DNA from: Nymphalis io
Lineage: Eukaryota; Arthropoda; Insecta; Lepidoptera; Nymphalidae
Assembly (NCBI RefSeq): GCF_905147045.1
Contig: NC_065902.1
Coordinates: forward strand, 6,517,377-6,581,376
Direction: 5' to 3'
DNA length: 64,000 nt
The notes beneath the pieces are model-generated. The model ran no database searches. It was not told the origin of the DNA and saw only the letters and a list, made by a program, of their open reading frames with translations. This document shows positions 12,580 to 23,345 of the stretch, piece by piece (position 1 is the stretch's first letter; every line of letters starts with the position of its first letter). Both the position numbers and the translations under genes were made by a program.

Positions 12580-12826
12580 AAGCCGATCTGGGTAGGTACC
12601 ACCCACTCATCAGTTATTCTACCGCTAAATAGCAATACATAGTATTGTTGCATTCCGGTTTGAAAGGTATATGAGCCAGGGTAACATGCATAAGGGATAG
12701 GGGAGGACAAAAAATTCGTTCTCAAGGTTGTTGGCGTTTTTTGAACTAAGGAATGGTTAATATTTCTTACGTTGCCAATGTCTATAGGCGATTTTAACCT
12801 ACCAATATCATAAAAAAAATATATAT
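12580..12826 (+). mobile_element. Retroposon, family C (butterfly 3'-repeat/SINE)
   Basis: Recognised by GGTACCACCCACTCATCAG, the GCAATACATAGTATTGTTGC segment, CATTCCGGTTTGAAAGG, the AATGGTTAATATTTCTTAC segment, GCCAATGTCTATAGGCG and a short poly(A) tail at about 12812. Other copies lie at 25720, 36120, 41970, 44423 and 55162. Whether it is a SINE or a 3' fragment of a LINE cannot be settled here. Confidence 0.75.
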
Positions 12827-14244
12827 AGCAAATTATACCGTTGGATATTTTTTCAATTCCTTTGAAATTTACCCGATTAAATTTTCCGTCTACTATATTA
12901 ATATATTCCTCGTTTGTAATATATCAGTTTAACCATACTCGACAGGTAATCACGGCTATATTACAAATACGCAAACGTGTGTTAAAGAAGTAAGTTAATT
13001 ATTCAATTATACAGATATAAATAATTAATAAATAATTCTTATGAATCAAGATTTAATTGAGATATAATGCAAAAAAGGTAAAACTCAAAAAGGCAAGGAT
13101 ACAATAATTAATAGATAAATAGACACCTTAATATATATATATAAATATATTTCATGGTCATGAGATATCTAAGAATTTGTCATAATTTCTGGATAGCAAG
13201 AGAATAACTCTACTTAAAGTGAACAGCTCGTGTTTGAAATGATGGTCTAGAATTATAGCCTATAAAAAATAAACGCACGCAGTCGTTAATAGGGAATATA
13301 TAGGTCTATATTATAATTTATAATAAAATTTAACCAAATGATTAAGTGCAATTTTTGTTACTTTTCATAAGATTGGTTTTTAATTTTTTTTTGTTTACCT
13401 TACTTAACTATCAAATATAAGTACAATTATAAAATATGTTAAAATAAAATATTATTATTCGCAAAGAATATTTGTTTTATATTATTATATTTATACTGAT
13501 AATAATACGATATGTAGGTGGGTGAGTTCTACGAACAAGTTAAATTTCGAAGAAAAATTAGTGCTTTTATTATAAATCAATTGTTTTGAAAAATAACGTT
13601 GCAGTAATAAAGCCCATTCTTTTTCTTTTTTTAAATAGTTTTATTTTAAAATATTTGCATCTATAATATTTTTAGAAGTAAATAGTACTTTCTTCTATTG
13701 AATTTCTTTCTATTGAATGTAGCTTTCTTCAATCTGCACAACGACAGCCGGCTCAGTTTCTTTTCGTAGATATTTCGATTTGCCAACTACAGATAATAAT
13801 TGCTTAAACTAACCACTACTTAAGAATAACTACCATTATTGTGCACAATAAGAGTATCATTAGTCAGTGGTCCAAACTTATTTCATCCGACTCGTAATTT
13901 CATCATTAACTAGGATTACATCAAAGTCGATTCAGCAAGTTTTTGTAAGACAGCTTGTCTTGTTTGGATTGGTGATTATTTTTTTCCAACCTGTAATATA
14001 GGGATTGCTATACTGAGTGATTCTGACGTGAGAGTGCAATAAAATAAATTTTATCGAGGTATCTAATCTAGTGGAAGTAATAAATGTTTGCCATGACTAC
14101 CTACTCTTTATCATACGCATCATTGCCACTATTTGATATACTATGAACGATTAACTATTTTTATTAGAATTTATACTTTACAATTTATTTAATCCATATA
14201 TTCATTACAAACACTTTTTTGAAAGCTTTAGTTATAACACGAAC
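12827..14244. other. AT-rich intergenic sequence, no gene seen
   Basis: No coding or RNA features could be supported, only AT-rich sequence. Confidence 0.4.
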
Positions 14245-14340
14245 ACATCCTAAGGAAACCTGCTTGTTGCTACATCAGTGTGATAAAATAAGATCCAAGC
14301 CGTTTCTTTAAGAGGAAAAGACTGCCCTTTATAACACAAG
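14245..14340 (+). mobile_element. SINE family A fragment
   Basis: Short relic containing ACATCCTAAGGAAACCTGC followed by a diverged AAGATCCAAGCC and AAGAGG..GACTGCC segment. This matches the middle and 3' part of family A. Confidence 0.45.
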
Positions 14341-14921
14341 GGAATTATAGGCAATTATATCATGAAGGTCGGATACAAATATAGTACAATTTGAAATTAA
14401 AGTGTCGTAAACCCATATAAGTTTAACCAAATTCATCTCCCTTAGGTATCCAACACTGATTGGCGTTTATAAAGATACATAGAGTTAATATATGAGAAAT
14501 GTTACTATGCTGTTTCAATTCGCGTGATATTTTGTTATACATAAATATATTTTTTGACAATATAACAGAAATGCAATACTCACTTTGAATTTGGATCTTA
14601 AAAAATTCTAAATTAATTAGTTATCTGTTACATAGATAACGCAATTCGAATCAATTAGAATTTATTTTGATATTTTTATTCAACAATATATTTTACATTA
14701 ACAATTCCTTGCAAATCATAAAATATAAAGGAAATTTATTTCAAAAATAAATCTGACCACCCACGCTTATTAATTGTTATTTTAATTAAATGTTATAAAT
14801 AAATATTAATAAATAATATATAATAATTAAAACAAAAGAAACAGGTGCTTATTTCCGAACCGGTGGTAGTTTTATGACAATCAATAAGTAAGTGTAACGC
14901 TTCTATAAAGATTTTTGACTA

Positions 14922-15140
14922 GTTTATAAAACTACGGATCATAAGGTCCTGGGTCTTTCGTCTGATCTCTCTGCTATCGTTATGAATGGCCGTCACATCA
15001 GACTATAGAGAGTGTAAGAACAAATAAAGCTTCTGTGATTGTGTACACACTTGTGAACTAAATTATCTCCTACGCAGTTACACAGTCAATTAAATTACCT
15101 GTTATGATCGAAATTTGGTCAGGAGGAGGAACAATATAGG
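14922..15140 (+). mobile_element. SINE family B, plus strand, internally deleted
   Basis: This is the only plus-strand family B copy. A tRNA-like start (ATAAGGTCCTGGGTC, 14940-14954) is followed directly by distal family sequence (CGTCTGATCTCTCT, TATAGAGAGTGTAAGAACAA, CACACTTGTGAACTA) ending near ATGATCGAAATTTGGTC. The central part present in the other copies is missing. Confidence 0.55.
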
Positions 15141-16544
15141 GTTAAGTATTAGTTACATGCTTAATAACAGTATATTCTGCTGATGTGGGACGTTGCTAAG
15201 ATGTTCGATTTATGAAACAAATGTAAATAAAATAATGACAAAATTACTTATTATATTCTAAATCTATTCATCAAATAAATGCTATTGTAGCAAAAAAAAT
15301 TAAAGTAAAATTAAAAATTGTCTAATAAACTTTCTTGTGGCAACGTACCCAGACCTTGGTTCGTTATTGTTTCTCAGAATAACGAAGCGCTCACGTTGCT
15401 CAGTCTTAAGTTACCGGGACCTTAACCTGATTTATGAATGAAAATTAATAAACCTTTCACTGCGTGAAAAAAAAGAAGAATATAATATGCATTTGGGGTG
15501 ATGCAAACACAAGCGTGATTTAAACGAAAAGTAAAATCATATTTGATTATATAGGAAAATCACATTTGAACACCTGCGTTGCCTCTGTATGTCATGCTTC
15601 GGATATAGATATACTGGTTAAGTATATTTATCGCAAACAAAATATATCCTTTATGACGTTATAATAAATTTAAATATTAATCTTATTAAAGGTGATATGA
15701 TTGCAATTGTCCATAAAAAGAAGAATATTGCTTAATAAAATTACAATTACCAGAAATACGGTGGAGCGTTAACTTAACCGATTGACTTTACTACTAAATC
15801 TGTCTCGGTAAACAACCCAGTCGAGTATATTTAGTCCCTAAGCCCCCATTTACCTTCTAAAATACTATTGAGCTAATTTAAATTGATTGAACATCAAGCG
15901 TAAGTCAAGCAAATAATATAGATACATTCATATTAGTAACAGGTATTATTAGATATAACTGGATTTTAACTAGGCAATGTTCAATACATTACATGGGCCG
16001 CGCTGGTTACAATCACCGGGTCCCGTGATAAAAATAAGTTAAAGAATTTAATTAGTGCGAAGATATTGATATTTCCTACTTATTTTTTTTTATATGGATA
16101 ATTTTATAAATGTAATATTCCATAAATCCACTACTAGGACACCTTCATATATTCTGCATATACTATTATAATGATAAAAAAAGGTTTATTTTAGTATCGA
16201 ATCTCTGTTTTTACTTTTTTCTCTATATGTATATATTGGGAGGAGTACCTTTACCATCAATTTCGATGATCTGTTGGGCGTCCCCTGAGGCCCCGTATTT
16301 ATTTTCTTTTTTTATTTTCATCGTACCCTTTGCGGACTATCGGTTCACTCAATCAACGCAGATATCTGATTACGTTATGATATTTATCATTCCGAGACAA
16401 CTATTAAATATCCTTCTTTATTAAATCGTAATAGACAGTTGATGATTTTTACATTTAGAACTTATTTCTAACCTTACATGTGCGAAAGAGATTCGCTCTT
16501 CTCTAATAATTAGTTATAAAAAACACATTTTTTTTTACCCGATT
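15141..16544. other. AT-rich intergenic sequence, no gene seen
   Basis: No feature could be supported. The open frame at 16227-16424 has no start context, homology or splice support. Confidence 0.4.
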
Positions 16545-16722
16545 TTTTACAGGATTCAAACTTTCATCCCCTCTAAAGTTAATAAAAAATAAAGGTTTCA
16601 ATTTTCAAAAATTCATCCTTATTTTATTTCTAACTTACTGTGTAGGGAACCTGTATGCAAATTTCCATTGGGATAGCCCCAGTAGTTCGAGTTGTGCGGT
16701 GAGTCAGTCAGTTATTCTTCTA
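16545..16722 (+). repeat. Dispersed repeat, family E
   Basis: It contains TTCAAACTTTCATCCCCTCT, then TTTCAAAAATTCATCCTTAT, then CCTGTATGCAAATTTCCATT. I know this combination as a common dispersed repeat of lepidopteran genomes. A related diverged copy lies at 21938. The parent element class is not evident. Confidence 0.5.
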
Positions 16723-17034
16723 TATATATCTTTACAAATAAATAAAGTTGAAGTATCTGTCCAACCAAACCCAACCAAAACTATATATATATTTTATGAA
16801 AAATATTATTATATGAAATAATTGAATTATTATAAGACGTATTTCAAGGAACTTTTAGTCTTTGTTTCATTTCGGTTGCGTCTATGAAAAGTTAAAGCAC
16901 ACGTACGTATTTTTGTTGTTATAATATATATATGTGTTGCAGCCATTAGCCCATAGATGGTGGTGTGCTTAATAGGACAATTCTGTTTACTTTCGTTTGA
17001 TTGGTTTATTTTTTTTCATTAATTTCGGTTTAAA

Positions 17035-18485
17035 GACATTTATTTATTTCTCATAAAGAACACAAAAGTTCACTTATAATAAGAAATTACAATAATTTTG
17101 CCTGAGGGTACATTTAAAAGTCTGCCTTATGAATTATATACAGTGAGATAAAATGTTGCGGTTAGTTATATTACACAAACATGCTTAGGTAGGGGTTACA
17201 TTTACTTATAAATTATTTTGCACATATTCCATTACACGTTTTTTGAATATAGGAAAACTCTTGCTATTAATGATTAAGTCTGATAATTTATTATAAATTT
17301 GAACTCCTTCAAATAAAATGTTTTTCTTTCCATAGTTGGTTCTGGTTTTTGGAAGTTTTAGTTTATTACGTTTTCTAGTGTGTTTCTTGTTTCATAAAAA
17401 AACACATACATACGTATTTATATTACGTGTTTTTTTATGAAAGTGCAATTGTGAATGTGTTTTATTTGTTATTATTTTTCTAATCAACATGCAGGTTTTT
17501 AAAGTGTATAATTGATTTATATTAAGAAATTTTGTTTTTTTGTATAATTCAGCGGATGGCGTCATATAATCATATTTATAAAGAACTTTAATAATTTTAT
17601 TTTGTAAAGTTTGTAATGGCTTTATGTTAGACTTCGCAGCAGTTCCCCATATTTCAATAAGATATTCTATATGAGGTTTTACTAAAGAATTATAAATAAT
17701 AGGACGAATTTTATTAGGTATACATAAGGAAATTTTACGTAGTGCTCCTATCAAAGGGGATATTTTATTTTTAAGATGATCAATGTGGTATTGCCAGGTT
17801 AACCTGCTATTCATTATAAGACCTAAATATTTTTCATGATCAGTTTTATTTATAGGTTTGTTAAAAATTGTTAGTTGGTCATGATTTGATATATTTTTAT
17901 TTTTAGGCGCGAAGATCATATATGATGTCTTTTTGGTATTAATAGTTAATAAATTAGACAGAAACCATTCGCTAATAACATTTAAATCACGTTGAGCTAC
18001 GTCAATTATATTTTTAGTGTTATCACCAAAGTAAAATAAGCTTGTGTCATCCGCGTAAAGAGTTACATCTCCAAACAAATCAATTGTACTAATGCTATTT
18101 ATATAAATTAAAAATAATAGCGGTCCCAAGATAGAGCCTTGTGGTACTCCATATGTTAACGTTGCGGGCTTACTTTGAAATTTTCCGATTTTAACAATTT
18201 GCTTGCGACGATGTAAATATGATTCTAAAATTTTGATTGCCGAACCTGTTATACCTTCTTTATGTAGTTTTTGTAACAATAAATTATGGCTGACCGTGTC
18301 GAAAGCCTTTTTTAAATCGATAAAGATACTAACCTCTTTTTTTGTGGTGGGTGCAAATGACTGAATAGTGTTATTTTGTGAATGTGAAAGACTGGAAGTA
18401 AGTTTTTGATAATATGATTGGGGTATTTTACTTGCTAAATCTGAACCAACAGTGGAAAAGAAATCATTAAAAAGTTGTTAAAAAT
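17035..18485 (-). mobile_element. Jockey/CR1-type LINE remnant with internal RT deletion
   Basis: Minus-strand non-LTR retrotransposon. From its 5' side it shows FNDFFSTVGSDLASKIP (18476-18426), then SFAPTTKKE joined directly to VSIFIDLKKAFDTVSHNLL, then the catalytic YADDTSLFYFG and the C-terminal LEGVQIYNKL-type domain ending NNL-stop near 17212. About 100 residues of the reverse transcriptase fingers expected between TTKKE and IFIDLKKAFD are absent, and the frame breaks near 17392. Everything upstream (endonuclease, ORF1) is missing. It is a dead copy. Confidence 0.85.
17392..18333 (-). pseudogene. Reverse transcriptase fragment (Jockey/CR1-type)
   Basis: A continuous frame from IFIDLKKAFDTV (palm block A) through TYGVPQGSILGPLLFLIYINS (block B) and TLYADDTSLF (catalytic block C) to KYLGLIMNSRLTW and the thumb. 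After the frame break near 17392 the sequence continues in another frame with LPKTRTNYGKKNILFEGV to the stop near 17212. The catalytic aspartates are present, but the upstream fingers are deleted, so no active enzyme is expected. Confidence 0.85.
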
Positions 18486-19300
18486 TTCATTATTACATTA
18501 ATAATATTAAATGATTTATAGCATTAGGTTGAAATTATTAACACGGTTGTTATTAAGTTCTATTAATATAGAACTAGACTTAAGACTAATGTCTTAAGTT
18601 AATATTTTCTTAAGTTGTGAATTTAATAAATCATTACTTTTTATTTTATTCCTGTTAAGGTTACATATTCCTTAGTCGTAAGTTTTAATAAAATAAGCAT
18701 TTAATTATTTAGTTTTATCCTTCTTTATAGTTTAATTAGATTAGAAGGGTTGTAATGTTTTTCTATTTGTTGCTGTGGTTTTACCCATGGGCAGTTATCT
18801 GTAGCATGTAAGTCATGCTAAAGATTATTGTTGTCCTAGCAAATTGAAATACTACACCTAATATAGTACATAAGGGGTCATTACAATAATTAAGTATATA
18901 TGTTTTTCCTTAATTACTAGAATAACAATAATCTCACTCATATCATACATACGAAAAGTTGTGTGTGTTATGAATACTTTCGCCCCCAATTTGACCCATA
19001 TGGGATGAATTTTACACATAAAGGCAGGCCTTAATATTGATTGATTCGCCTTTCGGACGTCGTTGAGCGAGGTTGTGTTTCTTACTGCGATAAGATTGTT
19101 CGAATTAATGAATTTAAACGACATCTGGCTTTGTAAACTGGTTTTTTTATCTCTAATGCGACACATCTGGACATTCTTGCTTGGTATATGGTATGGTTTG
19201 TTTATCGTATTGATTGGTTTTGTTGTTTTAATTTAGGTCTTTATAGACCTTGATTTTGTTATAGTTGGTTTTTTTTTTGGTCCGTTACCTTGGTTAGACG
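18486..19300. other. Intergenic sequence upstream of an R1-type LINE
   Basis: The first part is AT-rich with small inverted repeats (TTCTAT/ATAGAA at 18555-18576; two CTTAAG sites at 18580-18600). From about 18990 it becomes GC-richer and may be the 5' untranslated part of the R1-clade element that starts its ORF1 at 19350. A 102-codon minus-strand open frame (19166-18858) has no recognised domain, and I do not call it a gene. Confidence 0.35.
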
Positions 19301-19349
19301 AAAGCGGCCTTATAGCCTATCAATTTTTAATTCCGACTCCGGTCGAGGA

Positions 19350-20899
19350 TGGCTGCGACGAGCAATTCTGCTACTCGCTGCAAAACGTCGTCTAAGGGGC
19401 GTGGTAGTGGCCTCGCTCGGGCTAAGGCAGATCTGAAGGCAAAAGCCGCCGAGGCAAGGGCTTTTGATCGCTTGCTCCGAAGTCGATCAAAAAGGATTTG
19501 CCTAAAATAGTGCTGGACTCCGAAGAATCTACTTCAACAAAGGCTCAAGTAGAGCTCTAAAATGGGTGCAGAAGAGCTGCGTGCGGAGGCTGGCCGCAAT
19601 GCAGCACTGATTGTGGAGGTTGCCCAGAAGTGCAGCAATTTGTAAGGTGGCTTCATTAAGAAGTTGAAGGAATCGGCAGGTTCTCTCCAGAGCATTGTGT
19701 ATGCTCTGGCTTTAAGAATAGAGGCGGAAGAAACCCGTCGACAATAGCCGTCTCCGTAAGGAATTAGAGGGCCTTAGGTCAGAACTGAGGGCCCACCGCC
19801 GCGAATTTAACGAAATAAAGACCACGATGGCAGCGGGAAATGGGTAACGGCGAATAATTTAAGTGACTCGCAGGTTGTTGAGGAACTCAAAGCCTCGATT
19901 ATTTCGTCAATCGGGGTTATGCTTAAGGCTCGGCTAGCAGGGATTGAGGAGTGCCTCCCCCCTGCAAAGATTCTTCGTCCACCCTTAGCGGCGGATAAAA
20001 GGCCTGCTGTGGTGCAGAATACAGCACCAACCTACGCACAGGCGGTCCACCTGGCCCCACTGCCAAAACCCGCACCCACACCTAAGCGGGTGACTCCAGC
20101 CACCACGCAGGCATCGATCGTTGCCCCATCGAGCGCTACAATTGTGCCGGAGAGGATTCCGCCAAAAGTGGTCCAGGAGACGTCCTGGTCCACAGTGGTT
20201 AAAAAGGGAAAGAAGGGGAAGAAGACTGCTACTCCGGCAGAAGTCACCGCCTCAGCTACACCAACAGTGTCCATGGTGCTAGAGGTGGTCAAACCTAAGC
20301 TGGCAGCCCCTCACACGGCTGCATTAATCGCCACACTGCAGCCGGAGGCGCAGGAAAAAGGCGTGACTTACGTCCACATCCTGGAGCGGGCCGAGCAGGG
20401 TGTCAAGCTCCAGGATCTAGGGATCTTCGGTGGACTCAAGGTCAGAAGGTCAGCAATGGAGGAGGTTCGGTGTGGGGATATGCAGCGTGGTCCCGGTTTT
20501 ATGGGGATGGTCCGGGTGACGTGCCCCATTACAGCAGCGAAAAGGCTGTCCGAAGTCGGTCGCCTTCTGGTTGGTGGAGCTCGGCCAAGGTGTGCGTGCT
20601 GGAGCAGTTTGCGCTGCTTCAAATGCATGGACCTTGGTCACACTAAGGCGCTCTGCCCATCTAAGACGAAACGAGGGGGATTTTGTTACCGGTGTGGTGT
20701 CGAAGGCCACAAGGTAGCTACCTGCACCGGAAAGTTGTGCTGCACTGAATGCACAGACGCCGGGAGGCCCTTCGGGCACGTAATGGGGTCAGGGGAGTGT
20801 AACCCACCGATCACGAAAAGAAAAAGGGTCTTAGGCACCCAGACCACTAATAACGTCGGACGGCACCAAGCTGAGGAGGAAGCTGCCATGTCATCATGA
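19350..20899 (+). pseudogene. R1-clade ORF1 (Gag-like, CCHC zinc knuckles), disrupted
   Basis: The ORF starts with ATG 19350 (MAATSNSATRCKTSSKGRG), breaks at a stop near 19508 and shifts frame several times. From 19919 it is open for 326 residues to the TGA at 20897-20899. That part has a Pro/Ala/Thr-rich stretch, a WSTVVKKGKKGKK basic patch and three zinc knuckles between residues 233 and 294 of the open segment: CFKCMDLGHTKALC, CYRCGVEGHKVATC, and CTEC..H..C with wider spacing. Proteins of this family bind element RNA in the ribonucleoprotein particle. The early frameshifts make this copy non-coding. Confidence 0.8.
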
Positions 20900-21905
20900 A
20901 AGACAAGCTAAACTTCCTCCAGACAAATGTCAACCACTGCGCCGGGGCTCAGGACCTGCTACTGCAGTCCATGGCAGAGTGGCAAATTGACCTGGCTGTA
21001 GCCTGCGAGCCCTATTTCATCCCTTCCCTACCTCACTGGGTAGGGGATTTGGATGGCACTCGGAGCGCAACGGGTTAGGGGGGGGGCCTCTCACTTATTG
21101 AGAGGGGCTCGGGGTACGTAGTGGCGGGGACGGGGAGAGTACATAGTTGTGGGAACGTACTTCTCCCCTAACTGGGGCCTGGCGGAGTGCGAGATCTTTC
21201 TTGGCTCTATCAGAGCTGCGGTGTCGGTGCGGTGCTGGTGGCAGCATGAGCAGTGCTCTAAAGGAAGTGTGCGATGCGGCCATGCCGAGGACCTGGCGGA
21301 AGATATCACGTCATCAGGTGTACTGGTGGTCGCCCGAAATAGCAGAGCTGCGGGCAACATGTAACCGGGCGCGGAGGGCATACGTCCGTTGTCGCAGGCG
21401 CAACGGCCTCGGTACAGACTTGGAGGGATGGCTGTGGCCGCTTATCGCCACTTGAAAAAGGAGCTGCAGCAGGCGATAAGTTGTACCAAGCAGAGAGTAA
21501 GGGAGGAGCTTCTGGTGGGCTTGAACAGGGACCCGTGGGGCGCCGTATCGTGGTGTGCGAGGGAAGTTCCGCACACACGGCGCTCCTGCTACGGAAACGC
21601 TACCGCCGGATCTCCTCCTGCGCCTGGTTGAGGAATTATTTCCTAACCCAGGCGAACACGTCCCACCAAGTATGGCCCTTCGTTCCAATACAGATGACAA
21701 TATGGCTCCACCACATATCATGGAGCGAGAGATGGTGATGGCCCTTGATCGACTGAGGGCCAGAAACCACAGCGCCGGGTGCGGGCGGGGTTCTAGGGCG
21801 TGTTCTGCGTGACGCCCTGGAACACCTAGGAGGGAGGCTTCGGGAACTGTTCGACGAGTGTATTTCCAGTGGGCAGTTCCCGAAGCTGTGGAATGAAGGA
21901 AAAAA
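20896..21905 (+). pseudogene. R1-clade ORF2 N-terminal part, disrupted
   Basis: Starts MKDKLNFLQTNVNHCAGAQD, the N-terminus of an AP-type endonuclease (the N in QTNVNHC is the usual first catalytic-site block). A stop follows at 21076, then segments in shifting frames: SLIERGSGYVVAGTGRVHSC, FSPNWGLAECEIFLGS, then a jump of roughly 100 residues to LKEVCDAAMPR and VYWWSPEIAELRATCNRARR, then ETLPPDLLLRLVEELFPNPG and FDECISSGQFPKLWNEGK. The remaining reverse transcriptase is absent here. Confidence 0.75.
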
Positions 21906-21937
21906 AGGTATTAATATTGATTTCCATATTATTATTA

Positions 21938-22090
21938 ACATCAAAAATGGCAAACCTCATACAAACTTTCATCGCCAATTTAACCCCCTTACAAAATTAA
22001 TTTTAAAAATCCTCTTCCATAAGGAATGCACCGGAAAATTGTATCCTGTTATACCCACCGGTTTAGGGTACGCGTCAGGCAGTAATTTTA
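21938..22090 (+). repeat. Dispersed repeat, family E (diverged)
   Basis: AACCTCATACAAACTTTCATC, TTTAACCCCCTTAC and the downstream CACCGG segments resemble the common lepidopteran repeat also seen at 16545. It starts about 30 nt after the broken end of the R1-clade fragment. Confidence 0.4.
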
Positions 22091-23179
22091 AAATGTTATT
22101 AAGTAAATGTTTATATTTGTGAAAAATTATTTTATATAGATAAACTTGAAAACAAAACCTTATCTAAACATAAAATTTAATCCCAATTGTTAGAGCTGCT
22201 GGTCGTTAACCATAGTCACGAAATATATATGAATATATATATATACAATAATTGGTCATTTAATATTATAATATCCATCTAATATAATATCCAGTATATG
22301 ACTTTGAAATCATAAACATATTATATCAGCGAGTCTTTTCTGATGATATTATTATACATACACATGTTACATTTTTTATGAATATTGCCGTATTGAAACT
22401 TAACAAAAAAAATCATTTATCACCCTATATTGTACATGTAAACTAGTTACAGTTATTTTTATCGAAACCCGTGGATTTTCTTAATTTTTTGAAGTGATAA
22501 ACCAAGGCCGAATCGAAACACTTTCTTTGAAAAAATAATTTGATTAATTATCTTCTGTGGTCGTTAAGTGCTCAGTAATCGGCTGGAATGTTGTCGACGA
22601 GGTCTTAGTATAGGGTCGTCGATTAAGCGCCATTATCCTTAATTTGAGAAAGTAACAACAAGTAAAAGACATTATCGGAGAGCTAAAACCAATGTTACAA
22701 CAACAGAAATTACAGTAACGTCGCAAGAAAAAGTATAGAAATATGCTTGGAATGTATCTGTCACAAAATAGTATTTTTTAATAATATATTAGTCACTTTT
22801 CCCCATTTCAAACGTGAGCTTTATCAAAGTATTTTAAACATTGCTAAATTACTAAATAAGTAAAGCTTTTTTTATTTTGTAACGTAAAGTGATTGTGAAG
22901 TACTTTTTCTCTTTTTAATAGTTGTAATTTTTTATCCAAATTAAACGGAGATAAAGATGAAGCAAATTTAATAAAAAAATTGTGCGGTCGGTGGAGCCCC
23001 GTCAGGAATGAAGTTCTTCGCGATATTTTTCAACTTAAAACGTGTTTTAAAATGTAGATTTTTATTGATTCTGTTTATGATTTTATATTTTTCATATAAA
23101 TATCAACTATTTGCATTAATCTAAGAAAGAATTATAATATTATATACTATAATATAAATCTACAAGAAAAAGAAGAAAA
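22091..23179. other. AT-rich intergenic sequence, no gene seen
   Basis: No supported coding or RNA feature was found. Confidence 0.4.
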
Positions 23180-23345
23180 CTGTTTATGTCGCATTCCCTA
23201 TACGTTCGCAGAGGGAATCAAAACCTATAGGGTATCCCGTTGACGTGGAATCATGAAATTTGGCTTATCTTGTAATAATAATAATAAACAATAATCTTGT
23301 AGCACAAGTATAGGAAAAAATCCGAAATCTGTTTAAAAAATATAT
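23180..23345. repeat. Dispersed repeat, family F (fragment)
   Basis: The sequence TAGGGTATCCCGTTGACGTG followed by GAATCATGAAATTTGGC, CTTGTAGCACAAGTATAGG and AAAAATCCGAAATCTGT is one I recognise as a dispersed lepidopteran repeat. Element class and true ends are unknown. Only one copy is present in this window. Confidence 0.45.

Larger units (their letters stand above)
19301..21905 (+). mobile_element. R1-clade LINE, 5' half (ORF1 and ORF2 start)
   Basis: GC-rich island in AT-rich DNA. ORF1 starts at ATG 19350 and is followed by ORF2, whose ATG overlaps the ORF1 stop (ATGA at 20896-20899), the usual R1-clade arrangement. ORF2 runs through an endonuclease with a large deletion, the linker (VYWWSPEIAELRA) and the segment leading to the reverse transcriptase, and stops abruptly at LWNEGK near 21905. 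Frameshifts are frequent. The 3' truncation is unusual for a LINE. The missing part of the protein resumes in the element at 40970-41798. Confidence 0.85.

Noticed and set aside
17392..18279. 295-codon open frame as a host gene
   Set aside because: It has YADD and other reverse transcriptase motifs and starts at a non-ATG codon inside a truncated LINE.
18858..19166. 102-codon minus-strand open frame
   Set aside because: No recognised domain, no splice sites or promoter, and it sits at the 5' side of a LINE; probably chance or element leader.
19919..20899. 326-codon open frame as a host zinc-finger gene
   Set aside because: CCHC knuckles, the overlapping ATGA with an endonuclease frame and the GC-rich decayed context identify it as ORF1 of an R1-clade LINE.
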